Below are positions 1 through 5,235 of a stretch of DNA of 5,235 bases, piece after piece. The stretch spans positions 1 through 5,235 of the forward strand of contig NZ_CAMFHL010000362.1 in the NCBI RefSeq assembly GCF_945952095.1, given 5' to 3'. The stretch comes from an uncultured Arsenicibacter sp. Its GTDB lineage: Bacteria > Bacteroidota > Bacteroidia > Cytophagales > Spirosomataceae. The notes beneath the pieces are model-generated. The model did not search any database. It was given only the letters and a program-made list of their open reading frames with translations, and was not told the DNA's origin. The position numbers were made by a program, and so were the translations under genes. Position 1 is the first letter of the stretch, and every line of letters begins with the position of its first letter.

Positions 1-33
1 TGCGTATATTTAGTGCTATTTTCACCTATATAT

Positions 34-2616
34 ATGCGAAACACATTGCCTTTATTTGGTCTGTTGGGTGGTTTATGCATCACAACGTCTGTCGCATTCG
101 CTCAGCAGCCAGGTACTCCATCGTCAACAACTGCCTCACCGGCCGCTTCGGCAACGGCCACCGCAGGCGCTGCTAAAAAAGAAAGCAGCGGCCCTAAACC
201 CTACAAAGATGTAATTCCGGCTACAGCCCAAACCAGCCGGGGTGCGTTCATTACGCACAAAGTCGATGAAAAGTATTTCTTTGAAATTCCGGACTCGCTG
301 ATCGGCCGGGAGTTTATGGCCATCACCCGGATCGCAAAGGCACCGACCGGAGCCGGTTATGGCGGCGAACTGGCTAATCGTCAGGTGCTGCGCTGGGAGC
401 GTGGTCCCGAGAAAAAGCTATTTCTGCGCGTAGTCAGCTACCAGAACGTAGGTGCCGATACGCTGCAGCCGATCTATCAGGCTGTTAAGAATTCAAACGT
501 AGAGCCGATTGCGGCGGCGTTTGATCTGAAGTCGATCCGGAAAGATACGTCGGTAGTTATTGAGGTGACGGACTTCTTCAAGTCAGAAAATCAGGTAGTA
601 TCGCTTGATCCGCAGACAAAGACCCGCTACCGTCTGATGGCACCGGCAACCGACCGTTCGTTTATTCAGCGGATTCGTTCCTATCCGATCAATACAGAGA
701 TTCGGGTGGTAAAAACGTTTAATGCCAGTACTGCACCGGCGATGCCCGGGCCTTCGCCAAGCACGCAGCTCCCCGCTGCGTCGGTGGCCGGTGCCGTAAC
801 GATGGAGATTAACACGTCGATGATTCTGTTGCCGAAAAAGCCGATGCGTAAGCGGTATTTTGATAGCCGCGTGGGTTTCTTTGCCAACGGCTATACGGTC
901 TATGACGATGCCTCGCAGCGGACAGAGCAGGAGACTTTTGCCGTTCGCTGGCGGCTGGAGCCTAAATCGGCGGCAGACGCCGATCGCCAGAAGCGCGGCC
1001 AGCTGATTGAGCCGGCAAAACCAATTGTGTACTACATCGATCCCGCAACGCCGGTAAAATGGCGGAATGCTCTGAAACAGGGTGTTAACGACTGGCAGGT
1101 AGCTTTTGAAAAAGCAGGCTGGAAAAATGCCATCATGGCGAAAGACTGGGATGATAAGGACACGACCATGAGCCTGGAAGATGCCCGTTATTCGGTGATT
1201 CGTTATTTCGCGTCGGACATCGAAAATGCCTATGGCCCGAACGTTCATGACCCGCGCACGGGTGAGATTCTGGAAAGCCACATCGGCTGGTACCACAACG
1301 TAATGAACCTCCTGCGGAAATGGTACATGGTACAGGGAGCCGCCGTTGATGCCCGTGCCCGCAAACCTAAATTCGATGATGAGCTGATGGCACAGCTGGT
1401 GCGATTTGTATCGTCGCACGAAGTTGGTCACACTCTTGGCCTGCGCCACAATTTTGGTTCGAGCCATGCCACGCCGGTTGAAAAACTGCGCGATAAAACC
1501 TATATCAAGCAATTCGGTCACACACCGTCGATCATGGACTACGCCCGTTTCAACTACGTAGCGCAGCCGGAAGATGGTATTACGGACCTGTTCCCGCGCA
1601 TCGGTACCTACGATGTCTGGGCCATTGAATGGGGCTACAAGCCGGTGTATGAGACAAAAACGCCGGAAGAAGACAAGGTAGTGCTGAATAAGTGGGTGAA
1701 AAGCCACGAGAACGACGCGAAATACTGGTTTGGTACCGAGATTAACCCGATGGACCCACGCTCACAAAGCGAAGACCTTGGCGATAACGCCATGCTGGCC
1801 AGCGAGTACGGGATTAAAAACCTGAAGCGTATTCTGCCGAACCTGCCGCAGTGGACGCGCGAAGATGCCGAAGATTTTGACAAGCTACAGGAAATGTACG
1901 GCGAAATCAGCGGTCAGTTCCGCCGGTATATGGGCCACGTGACGAAATACGTGGGTGGTATTTACGAAACGCCGAAAACATTTGACCAGACCGGTGTAGT
2001 CTACGAACCAACGCCGAAGAATTTGCAGAAGGATGCGATGGCGTTCCTGAACAAGCAGTTGTTTGAGACACCAACGTGGTTGCTGGATGCGAAGATTATG
2101 CCGCTGGTGCGTCCGGATCAGGGCGTTGATTTCATCCGGACGTTGCAGGAAGGTACACTGAACTCGCTGTTTGATGTAGGTCGCCTGAGCCGCCTGATTG
2201 AAAACAGCAGCCGCGCCGAGTCGTATGGTCTGGACGAGTTCTTTACCGACGTACAGAGTGGTATCTGGAGCGAACTGCCGGCGAAAAAGGCAATCGACAC
2301 GTACCGCCGGAACCTGCAGAAAGCCTATGCCGAGAAGCTGATCGGGATGTTGACCAATCCACCGGCAGCGGTCCGGCCGTCGAGTTTCTCGGGTCCTGGT
2401 TTCCGTTTTAACTCCGGCCCGTATACCGACGTGCAGAAGTCAGATATTATGTCGGTGACGCGTGCATACCTTGTGCAGCTGCAAAGCGACATCCGTACCG
2501 CCTTACCGGCGCAGACCGACAAGATGAGTCGCTACCACCTCGAAGACGTGCTGGTGCGCATCAACCGCGCGCTGGATCCGACACGTTCGGTACCGGAAAT
2601 CGCTGAGCGGAAATAA
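34..2616 (+). CDS. Secreted zinc-dependent metalloprotease, DUF5117/DUF4953 type
   Basis: Predicted zinc endopeptidase of the cell envelope; the substrate is unknown. Numbered from ATG 34 the protein has 860 residues. Residues 1-23 form a Sec signal peptide ending AFA|QQ, followed by a Pro/Ser/Thr/Ala-rich linker to about residue 55. Next comes a DUF5118-like stretch (about 60-105, 'PYKDVIPATAQTSRGAF'), then a DUF5117-like beta-rich region (about 110-310). The catalytic DUF4953-like domain carries HEVGHTLGLRH at 462-472: H462, H466 and H472 as zinc ligands and E463 as catalytic base. 'SIMDY' with M501 looks like a metzincin Met-turn. Length and order fit the usual family layout, and no key residue is missing. 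An in-frame GTG at 13 would add seven residues ahead of a well-formed signal peptide, so ATG 34 is preferred. Domain borders are recalled from family knowledge, not computed. It is transcribed alone and ends 6 nt before a strong terminator. Family assignment is confident; biological role is not. Confidence 0.93.
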   Translation: MRNTLPLFGLLGGLCITTSVAFAQQPGTPSSTTASPAASATATAGAAKKESSGPKPYKDVIPATAQTSRGAFITHKVDEKYFFEIPDSLIGREFMAITRIAKAPTGAGYGGELANRQVLRWERGPEKKLFLRVVSYQNVGADTLQPIYQAVKNSNVEPIAAAFDLKSIRKDTSVVIEVTDFFKSENQVVSLDPQTKTRYRLMAPATDRSFIQRIRSYPINTEIRVVKTFNASTAPAMPGPSPSTQLPAASVAGAVTMEINTSMILLPKKPMRKRYFDSRVGFFANGYTVYDDASQRTEQETFAVRWRLEPKSAADADRQKRGQLIEPAKPIVYYIDPATPVKWRNALKQGVNDWQVAFEKAGWKNAIMAKDWDDKDTTMSLEDARYSVIRYFASDIENAYGPNVHDPRTGEILESHIGWYHNVMNLLRKWYMVQGAAVDARARKPKFDDELMAQLVRFVSSHEVGHTLGLRHNFGSSHATPVEKLRDKTYIKQFGHTPSIMDYARFNYVAQPEDGITDLFPRIGTYDVWAIEWGYKPVYETKTPEEDKVVLNKWVKSHENDAKYWFGTEINPMDPRSQSEDLGDNAMLASEYGIKNLKRILPNLPQWTREDAEDFDKLQEMYGEISGQFRRYMGHVTKYVGGIYETPKTFDQTGVVYEPTPKNLQKDAMAFLNKQLFETPTWLLDAKIMPLVRPDQGVDFIRTLQEGTLNSLFDVGRLSRLIENSSRAESYGLDEFFTDVQSGIWSELPAKKAIDTYRRNLQKAYAEKLIGMLTNPPAAVRPSSFSGPGFRFNSGPYTDVQKSDIMSVTRAYLVQLQSDIRTALPAQTDKMSRYHLEDVLVRINRALDPTRSVPEIAERK

Positions 2617-2622
2617 TACCGT

Positions 2623-2651
2623 AGAGCCGCAAGATCTTGCGGCTCTTTTTT
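2623..2651 (+). terminator. Rho-independent terminator of the metalloprotease gene
   Basis: A perfect 24-nt palindrome at 2623-2646 (half-site AGAGCCGCAAGA) is followed by a run of six T at 2646-2651. It starts 6 nt after the protease stop codon. It is a variant of the AGAGACGCAA palindrome family found four more times downstream, with a paired C/G replacing the A/T at stem position 5/20. Confidence 0.85.
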
Positions 2652-2668
2652 CATTGATCAGGTAATGT

Positions 2669-2696
2669 AGAGACGCAATATTTTGCGTCTCTTTTT
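2669..2696 (+). terminator. Second palindrome copy with T-run (backup terminator or REP-like element)
   Basis: AGAGACGCAA pairs with TTGCGTCTCT across the short loop TATT at 2669-2692, followed by five T at 2692-2696. It lies 22 nt after the first terminator, so it could catch read-through. Because the same palindrome recurs nearby without a T-run, it may equally be a dispersed REP-like element that happens to terminate. Confidence 0.6.
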
Positions 2697-2738
2697 ATTG
2701 CAGGTTTATAAATCTATGTCTTTGATCATGCAGTGCTA

Positions 2739-2758
2739 AGACGCAAAATGTTGCGTCT
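2739..2758. repeat. Palindrome family copy 3 (AGACGCAA hairpin)
   Basis: An 8-bp stem, AGACGCAA at 2739-2746 with TTGCGTCT at 2751-2758, closes the tetraloop AATG. Only three T follow (2760-2762) before A, so terminator activity is doubtful. It is the distal end of the first tandem unit. Confidence 0.75.
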
Positions 2759-2803
2759 CTTTAATCACAGGTTTATGAACCTAAGTTTTGATCATGCAGT
2801 GCT

Positions 2804-2825
2804 GAGACGCAAAATGTTGCGTCTC
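2804..2825. repeat. Palindrome family copy 4 (GAGACGCAA hairpin, no T-run)
   Basis: A 9-bp stem, GAGACGCAA at 2804-2812 with TTGCGTCTC at 2817-2825, has the same AATG loop as copy 3. It is followed by TACGA instead of T-rich sequence, so it is not an intrinsic terminator. It lies about 90 nt before the tRNA. Confidence 0.75.
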
Positions 2826-2895
2826 TACGAATCGGCTGACCTGAAAATAGCCCGGGAAAACCTTCACCCTTTTTTCATTTTTACGGATTAGCGTT

Positions 2896-2903
2896 TACTT
2901 TTG
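2896..2903 (+). promoter_or_regulatory. -7 promoter element for tRNA-Pro (TAnnTTTG)
   Basis: TACTTTTG exactly matches the Bacteroidota -7 consensus TAnnTTTG and ends 13 nt before the mature tRNA 5' end, which suits a start site just upstream of the tRNA. No good TTTG-type -33 element is seen at the expected distance; that stretch is T-rich instead. Confidence 0.65.
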
Positions 2904-2916
2904 CAGACCATTTGAT

Positions 2917-2990
2917 CGGGATGTAGCACAGCCAGGTAGTGTACTTGTATGGGGTGCAAGGGGTCGTGGGTTCGAATCCCGCCATCCCGA
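2917..2990 (+). tRNA. tRNA-Pro (anticodon GGG)
   Basis: A full cloverleaf can be drawn. The acceptor stem is CGGGATG/CATCCCG (2917-2923 with 2983-2989), with discriminator A2990. The D-stem is GCAC/GTGT around AGCCAGGTA. The anticodon stem CTTGT/GCAAG encloses the loop ATGGGGT, with anticodon GGG at 2951-2953. The variable loop has 5 nt, and the T-stem GTGGG/CCCGC encloses TTCGAAT. The C1-G72 pair and G37 are typical of bacterial proline tRNAs. It should read CCC and CCU. The 3' CCA is not encoded and must be added by nucleotidyltransferase. It has its own -7 box and terminator, so it is a single-gene unit. Confidence 0.95.
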
Positions 2991-3000
2991 CATTAATCGT

Positions 3001-3030
3001 AGAGACGCAATATTTTGTGTCTCTTTTTTT
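3001..3030 (+). terminator. Rho-independent terminator of tRNA-Pro (palindrome family copy 5)
   Basis: AGAGACGCAA at 3001-3010 pairs with TTGTGTCTCT at 3015-3024, with one G-T wobble at stem position 7, around the loop TATT. Seven T follow at 3024-3030. It begins 10 nt after the tRNA 3' end. It differs from the 2669 copy by one base, which keeps the stem as a wobble. Confidence 0.85.
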
Positions 3031-3278
3031 ATGGCTACATGTTAATGTGAAAGCTCCCGTTGAACTTTTGTATACCTGTATAGCGTTTAAAAGACGCTAC
3101 ATAGAGTTATGAACTGATCCGGAGGAGGAAAATCAGTAAATTTCGTTGAATATCTTCAATAGGAAAGTAGCAATTATCAAGCTCATAAATCTGATTTCCG
3201 ACTCCTCATAAGGGATAGACAAAAGAGCTTACAAACTAATGTTTTACATTGGTCTGTAGGCTATTTGCGTCATCCCAA
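3031..3278. other. AT-rich intergenic region after the tRNA, no convincing gene
   Basis: Several frames are broken by stops. The only structure noted is a small hairpin at 3081-3099 (TAGCGT/ACGCTA plus an inner T-G pair, loop TAAAA), without a T-run. TTTG at 3067-3070 and TAGCGTTT at 3081 resemble promoter parts, but their spacing is too short and the -7 match is poor. A minus-strand open stretch at 3107-3205 (33 codons, no ATG) reads plausibly as protein and could be a gene remnant, but it is too short to call. Composition is clearly more AT-rich than the protease gene. Confidence 0.5.
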
Positions 3279-3614
3279 ATGCCTACGACCCATAAACCTA
3301 CTACTATGGGCGAAGCAAATCTACCTCTTCCTACACGCCACTACAAGCGTAGCCAGATTAACCAGTTAAGTTCTGCGTGCACGTTTTTTTATGTTTCTAA
3401 AAACAAACGCCGACTATTCGCTGAATCAAATCTGTTTAATAAAATCGAGATATTCAGCTTTGGGGATATTGCTGACTATGTTCCGCGACAGATAAGTATG
3501 GCTGACGTCGGTTTAGACGATCTGAAGCTCATATCCTTTTCTGATTTTGAAAAGTATCTGGCACATCTGATTGAAGAAGACGATTCTGATTCTGCATCCC
3601 TGACGAAAGTATAA
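3279..3614 (+). CDS. Small hypothetical protein with acidic C-terminus
   Basis: I do not recognise this protein. From ATG 3279 it has 111 residues. The frame is closed upstream by TAA at 3237-3239, so possible starts are TTG 3249, ATG 3279 and ATG 3306; ATG 3279 is chosen as the longest ATG form, and 3306 (102 residues) is nearly as likely. The N-terminus is Thr/Pro-rich and basic ('HYKRSQINQ'). The middle alternates hydrophobic and charged residues ('FNKIEIFSFGDIADYVP'), as in a mixed alpha/beta fold. The end is acidic ('LIEEDDSDSASLTKV'). No signal peptide, membrane segment or known motif is seen. It could be a short soluble protein or the C-terminal remnant of a longer gene whose front is lost. 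It converges with the adhesin-like gene, with a long hairpin between them. The amino acid pattern looks coding; function is unknown. Confidence 0.5.
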   Translation: MPTTHKPTTMGEANLPLPTRHYKRSQINQLSSACTFFYVSKNKRRLFAESNLFNKIEIFSFGDIADYVPRQISMADVGLDDLKLISFSDFEKYLAHLIEEDDSDSASLTKV

Positions 3615-3622
3615 AGTGTGTA

Positions 3623-3677
3623 AATTTGTAAAACGTGTTACGTTTCTATTAAAGAAGAGTAACACGTTTTACAAATT
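3623..3677. terminator. Long inverted repeat between convergent genes, probable bidirectional terminator
   Basis: A perfect 19-bp stem joins 3623-3641 to 3659-3677 (arm starts AATTTGTAAAACGTG) around a 17-nt loop. The loop itself can pair TTCT (3644-3647) with AGAA (3653-3656). It lies 8 nt after the stop of the plus-strand ORF and 3 nt from the stop of the minus-strand gene, where a shared terminator is expected. Neither side has a clean T-run outside the stem, so intrinsic termination is likely but not classic. Confidence 0.65.
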
Positions 3678-3680
3678 GTA

Positions 3681-4925
3681 TTATTGCTTAGCGCGTTTTA
3701 TTTCCTGAAGCAGCTTTTTGTTTTCTGTTTCCAGTTTTTCTAACCGCTGTTTCAGCTGTTGATTCTCTTTATGAGTGTTGATCATGTAAAGGGTAAGCTC
3801 TTCGATTTTCTCGAGTAGCTTAGCGCTAAATTGAGAAGGGTCAACACCTTTTTCTGTGACTTCCTGTGCGGATGGAATACCTGGTAAATGTTGTTTCGTT
3901 CTGATAAATTGTTCAACTTCTTCCAGCGTAGCGAGGCGGTAGCTGCCTGCGAAAACCCTGTCTGACCATTCATTGGATTCTCCAATACGCATACGATATT
4001 TGCTAAGTGTAACTTCCCCTTGTTCATTCACTGTCAGGAAATGATCGTTCCCTTCTTTTCTAAAATCCGAGTTAATGAGGTGAGTAAATTTAAGTTTTCC
4101 GCCAGTGCCACGAATATTAATCGTCCCCTTTACGTCTAATGGAAATTGAGGAGCAGTTGTGCCAATACCTACTTTAATTCCTGAGGTGGTGTCGTCTAAA
4201 ACGATTGCATTACTTACGGAGACTTTTGCATCATATCCAATAGCAGTTGCATTGGTCAGGTTGTCAAAAAGTATATTTGTTAAACTTCCAATTAATGTAT
4301 TTCTTGATCCTGTCTTATTTACTGCACCTGAATTATTTCCTATAAATACATTTTCCATACCGATAGTACTATTTAGGCCAGAGTACAATCCTATATAAAC
4401 ATTTAAGTTTCCATAGGTATTGGCTAAACCACTGGAGTTACCTAAAAAAATATTATTTTCCCCAGAAATATTAGCATCTCCGGCGATATGACCAACGAAC
4501 ACATTATTATGACCTGTTATATTAGACATACCAACATCCGCTCCAATAAATACATTATGATGACCCGTTGTATTATACTTTCCAGATCTATTACCCAAAA
4601 AAGTATTTGACATACCTGTTGTATTCATACGACCACTTTCGCTACCTATTAAAACATTATTATAACCGCTAGTAGTATACTGTCCGCTGAGACAGCCAAT
4701 AAATGTATTATATGCTCCAGTTCTTAACCCTGTTATAATATTTTCTCCAGCTTTTTCGCCTATCAGTGTGTTGTTCCATCCCGGTGTGGCGGAAAGAGGA
4801 GATTGAATCACAAGGTTTTGCTGTGCAACTATAGGGAAACTAATTAGGCTAAATAAAAGAGTAATAATATAAAGAGCTACTTCCATTTTAACGAATTGTG
4901 GCTTTAAGAATAAGAACGCGCTCAT
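3681..4925 (-). CDS. Secreted adhesin-like repeat protein with YadA-head-type beta-roll, LPGIPSA module and C-terminal coiled coil
   Basis: A 414-residue exported protein, probably a trimeric surface or fibre protein; the ligand is unknown. Residues 1-34 form a signal peptide: basic K8 and K13, hydrophobic 16-33, cleavage near IVA|QQ. Residues 49-235 hold repeats like 'NNVFIGxxSGxxNTTGx'. The Gly of the 'IG' step recurs every 17 residues at 77, 94, 111, 128, 145, 162, 179, 196, 213 and 230, with one earlier copy at 56. The last copy ('NATAIGYDAKV') closely resembles YadA/Hia-type head repeats. 'VGIGTTAPQFPLDVKG' (252-267) is a linker common in tail-fibre-like proteins. Residues 320-382 ('EWSDRVF...LPGIPSAQEV...') are a module common in Bacteroidota surface proteins. 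Residues 388-414 form a coiled coil with L391, L395, L398, N402, L405 and I409 at core positions. No S74 autocleavage motif, lipobox or sorting domain was recognised. ATG 4925 is preferred over ATG 4886 (M14) because it supplies the basic n-region and follows an A-rich leader. Confidence 0.85.
   Translation of the reverse strand: MSAFLFLKPQFVKMEVALYIITLLFSLISFPIVAQQNLVIQSPLSATPGWNNTLIGEKAGENIITGLRTGAYNTFIGCLSGQYTTSGYNNVLIGSESGRMNTTGMSNTFLGNRSGKYNTTGHHNVFIGADVGMSNITGHNNVFVGHIAGDANISGENNIFLGNSSGLANTYGNLNVYIGLYSGLNSTIGMENVFIGNNSGAVNKTGSRNTLIGSLTNILFDNLTNATAIGYDAKVSVSNAIVLDDTTSGIKVGIGTTAPQFPLDVKGTINIRGTGGKLKFTHLINSDFRKEGNDHFLTVNEQGEVTLSKYRMRIGESNEWSDRVFAGSYRLATLEEVEQFIRTKQHLPGIPSAQEVTEKGVDPSQFSAKLLEKIEELTLYMINTHKENQQLKQRLEKLETENKKLLQEIKRAKQ
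4226..4779 (-). repeat. Coding repeat block, 51-bp (17-residue) register
   Basis: This part of the adhesin-like gene encodes residues 49-233, about eleven degenerate copies of a 17-residue unit. The first spacing is 21 residues (G56 to G77); all later ones are exactly 17. Units differ widely in DNA sequence, so this is an old protein-level repeat rather than a recent tandem duplication. The block is among the most AT-rich parts of the window. Confidence 0.8.
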
Positions 4926-4973
4926 TTTTAGTAGTTATTTTATTTTGAAATCTTCTTAAAAGAATGTGGTTAG

Positions 4974-5003
4974 CAAAATATAGTATAACTGATTTAACTC
5001 AAA
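4974..5003 (-). promoter_or_regulatory. Promoter of the adhesin-like gene (TTTG-N17-TATATTTTG)
   Basis: On the minus strand TTTG (5003-5000) is followed after 17 nt by TATATTTTG (4982-4974), close to the Bacteroidota -33 TTTG / -7 TAnnTTTG pattern with one extra base inside the -7 box. The predicted start lies about 5-7 nt downstream, giving a leader of roughly 45 nt to ATG 4925. The leader ends in A-rich ACTACTAAAA before the ATG, with no Shine-Dalgarno. Confidence 0.6.
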
Positions 5004-5065
5004 GTAATAATTCAGAATATGTGTGAGAAATGACGCATTGGTTAATCTAACATAAGATAAAATGC

Positions 5066-5161
5066 GGTTTTACTGATTCGACTCGCTGCCATATAGGTAG
5101 TAATCAATACTTAACTCTATAGGAGGCATGCCTTTATAAAATTTCTCCTTTCGGTAAAACC
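5066..5161. repeat. 96-bp inverted-repeat element with internal palindrome
   Basis: GGTTTTACTGA at 5066-5076 pairs with TCGGTAAAACC at 5151-5161 (ten Watson-Crick pairs and one wobble). Between the arms lie the palindrome AGGCATGCCT and the alternative AGGAG/CTCCT stem. No target-site duplication is visible in the flanks, so it is not shown to be a MITE. It could be a structured RNA or simply chance pairing of AT-rich DNA. Confidence 0.35.
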
Positions 5162-5185
5162 CTCACCTATCCGCCTTATAGACGT

Positions 5186-5206
5186 GAACGGAATGGCATA
5201 CCGTTC
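5186..5206. repeat. Short hairpin GAACGG/CCGTTC
   Basis: GAACGG at 5186-5191 pairs with CCGTTC at 5201-5206. After an A-A mismatch, ATG/CAT continues the stem around a single G. There is no T-run on either strand, and its role is unknown. Confidence 0.35.
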
Positions 5207-5235
5207 TACATAGCTGACTGCAAAAACGATCGATG

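Larger units (their letters stand above)
2701..2826. repeat. Two-copy tandem direct repeat, period 67 bp, each ending in an AGACGCAA hairpin
   Basis: Units at 2701-2760 and 2768-2826 align with four substitutions and one 1-nt gap. Each begins CAGGTTTAT, shares TTTGATCATGCAGTGCT, and ends in the inverted repeat AGACGCAA-AATG-TTGCGTCT. The second copy restores one more stem pair (GAGACGCAA/TTGCGTCTC). A more degenerate version of the same arrangement (TTGATCA, short spacer, palindrome) is visible at 2655-2692. There is no coding potential. Confidence 0.85.
5004..5235. other. AT-rich non-coding end of window with inverted repeats
   Basis: No convincing gene. A minus-strand frame is open from the window edge to a TAG at 5117 (38 codons before the stop), which is within chance and has no ATG start. 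Structures seen: an imperfect 11-bp inverted repeat (5066-5076 with 5151-5161), a perfect palindrome AGGCATGCCT at 5124-5133 inside it, an AGGAG/CTCCT pairing (5121-5125 with 5145-5149), and a GAACGG/CCGTTC hairpin at 5186-5206. Any gene read leftward into this region from beyond the window cannot be judged. Confidence 0.45.

Noticed and set aside
13..33. GTG start that would extend the metalloprotease by seven residues
   Set aside because: ATG 34 begins a textbook signal peptide (MRN, hydrophobic core, AFA|QQ); the extension would put hydrophobic residues ahead of the basic n-region.
583..1707. 374-codon open frame on the minus strand inside the metalloprotease gene
   Set aside because: It lies wholly antisense to a recognised protease containing the catalytic motif, and its translation is Arg/His/Ile/Phe-rich without any familiar domain, as expected of a shadow frame in a GC-biased gene.
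2804..2825. Intrinsic terminator at the fourth palindrome copy
   Set aside because: The stem is good, but TACGA follows instead of a T-run on the plus strand, and on the minus strand only CAGCACTG follows.
2701..2826. CRISPR array
   Set aside because: There are only two units, and their 'spacers' are also nearly identical; this is a tandem duplication, not repeats separated by unique spacers.
3107..3205. 33-codon minus-strand frame with plausible protein-like sequence
   Set aside because: It has no ATG, is bounded by a TGA immediately upstream, and is too short to separate from chance in AT-rich DNA.
3782..4027. 81-codon minus-strand frame overlapping the adhesin-like gene
   Set aside because: It is an alternative frame of the conserved LPGIPSA/coiled-coil coding region, with no independent support.
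4159..4398. 79-codon plus-strand frame
   Set aside because: It is antisense to the repeat region of the adhesin-like gene; its periodic composition simply mirrors the 51-bp repeats.
5066..5161. MITE or insertion sequence remnant
   Set aside because: Terminal arms are present, but no target-site duplication flanks them and no transposase fragment is visible; kept only as an inverted-repeat element.
5117..5233. Minus-strand frame open to the right window edge, possible end of a further gene
   Set aside because: About 38 codons without a stop is within chance, no start is visible, and I cannot tie the peptide to a family.

Overview
The window looks like chromosome from a Bacteroidota bacterium, most likely Cytophagales (Spirosoma-like; the genus is a guess). 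Three things point there: a DUF5117/DUF4953-type zinc metalloprotease, a surface protein with the 'LPGIPSAxEV' C-terminal module common in this phylum, and promoters of the TAnnTTTG -7 type. Start codons have no clear Shine-Dalgarno, also typical of the phylum.

Layout. (1) 34-2616, plus strand: a complete secreted metalloprotease with an intact HExxHxxGxxH zinc site, closed by a perfect 24-nt palindromic terminator. (2) 2617-3030: a non-coding stretch built from five copies of one 24-nt palindrome family. Two copies sit in a 67-bp-period tandem repeat, and three end in T-runs and can act as terminators. Between copies four and five lies tRNA-Pro(GGG), with a good -7 box just upstream. (3) 3031-3278: AT-rich DNA with no convincing gene. 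(4) 3279-3614, plus strand: a small orphan ORF of about 111 residues with an acidic tail and no recognised family. (5) 3623-3677: a 19-bp hairpin between convergent genes. (6) 3681-4925, minus strand: a secreted repeat protein of 414 residues. It has a 17-residue-register beta-roll resembling trimeric autotransporter heads, then the LPGIPSA module and a C-terminal coiled coil. A well-formed promoter lies upstream. (7) 4926-5235: non-coding DNA with several inverted repeats.

Base composition changes across the tRNA. The protease is moderately GC-rich (mid-50s percent by eye) and everything after the tRNA is AT-rich (high 30s by eye). The right part could be an accessory segment next to tRNA-Pro, but no integrase, IS element or duplicated tRNA end is visible. 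The genes do not form an operon: the protease and tRNA each have their own terminator, and the orphan ORF and adhesin-like gene converge. The two long proteins are both exported, but nothing links them functionally. I found no defence system, CRISPR array or complete mobile element.
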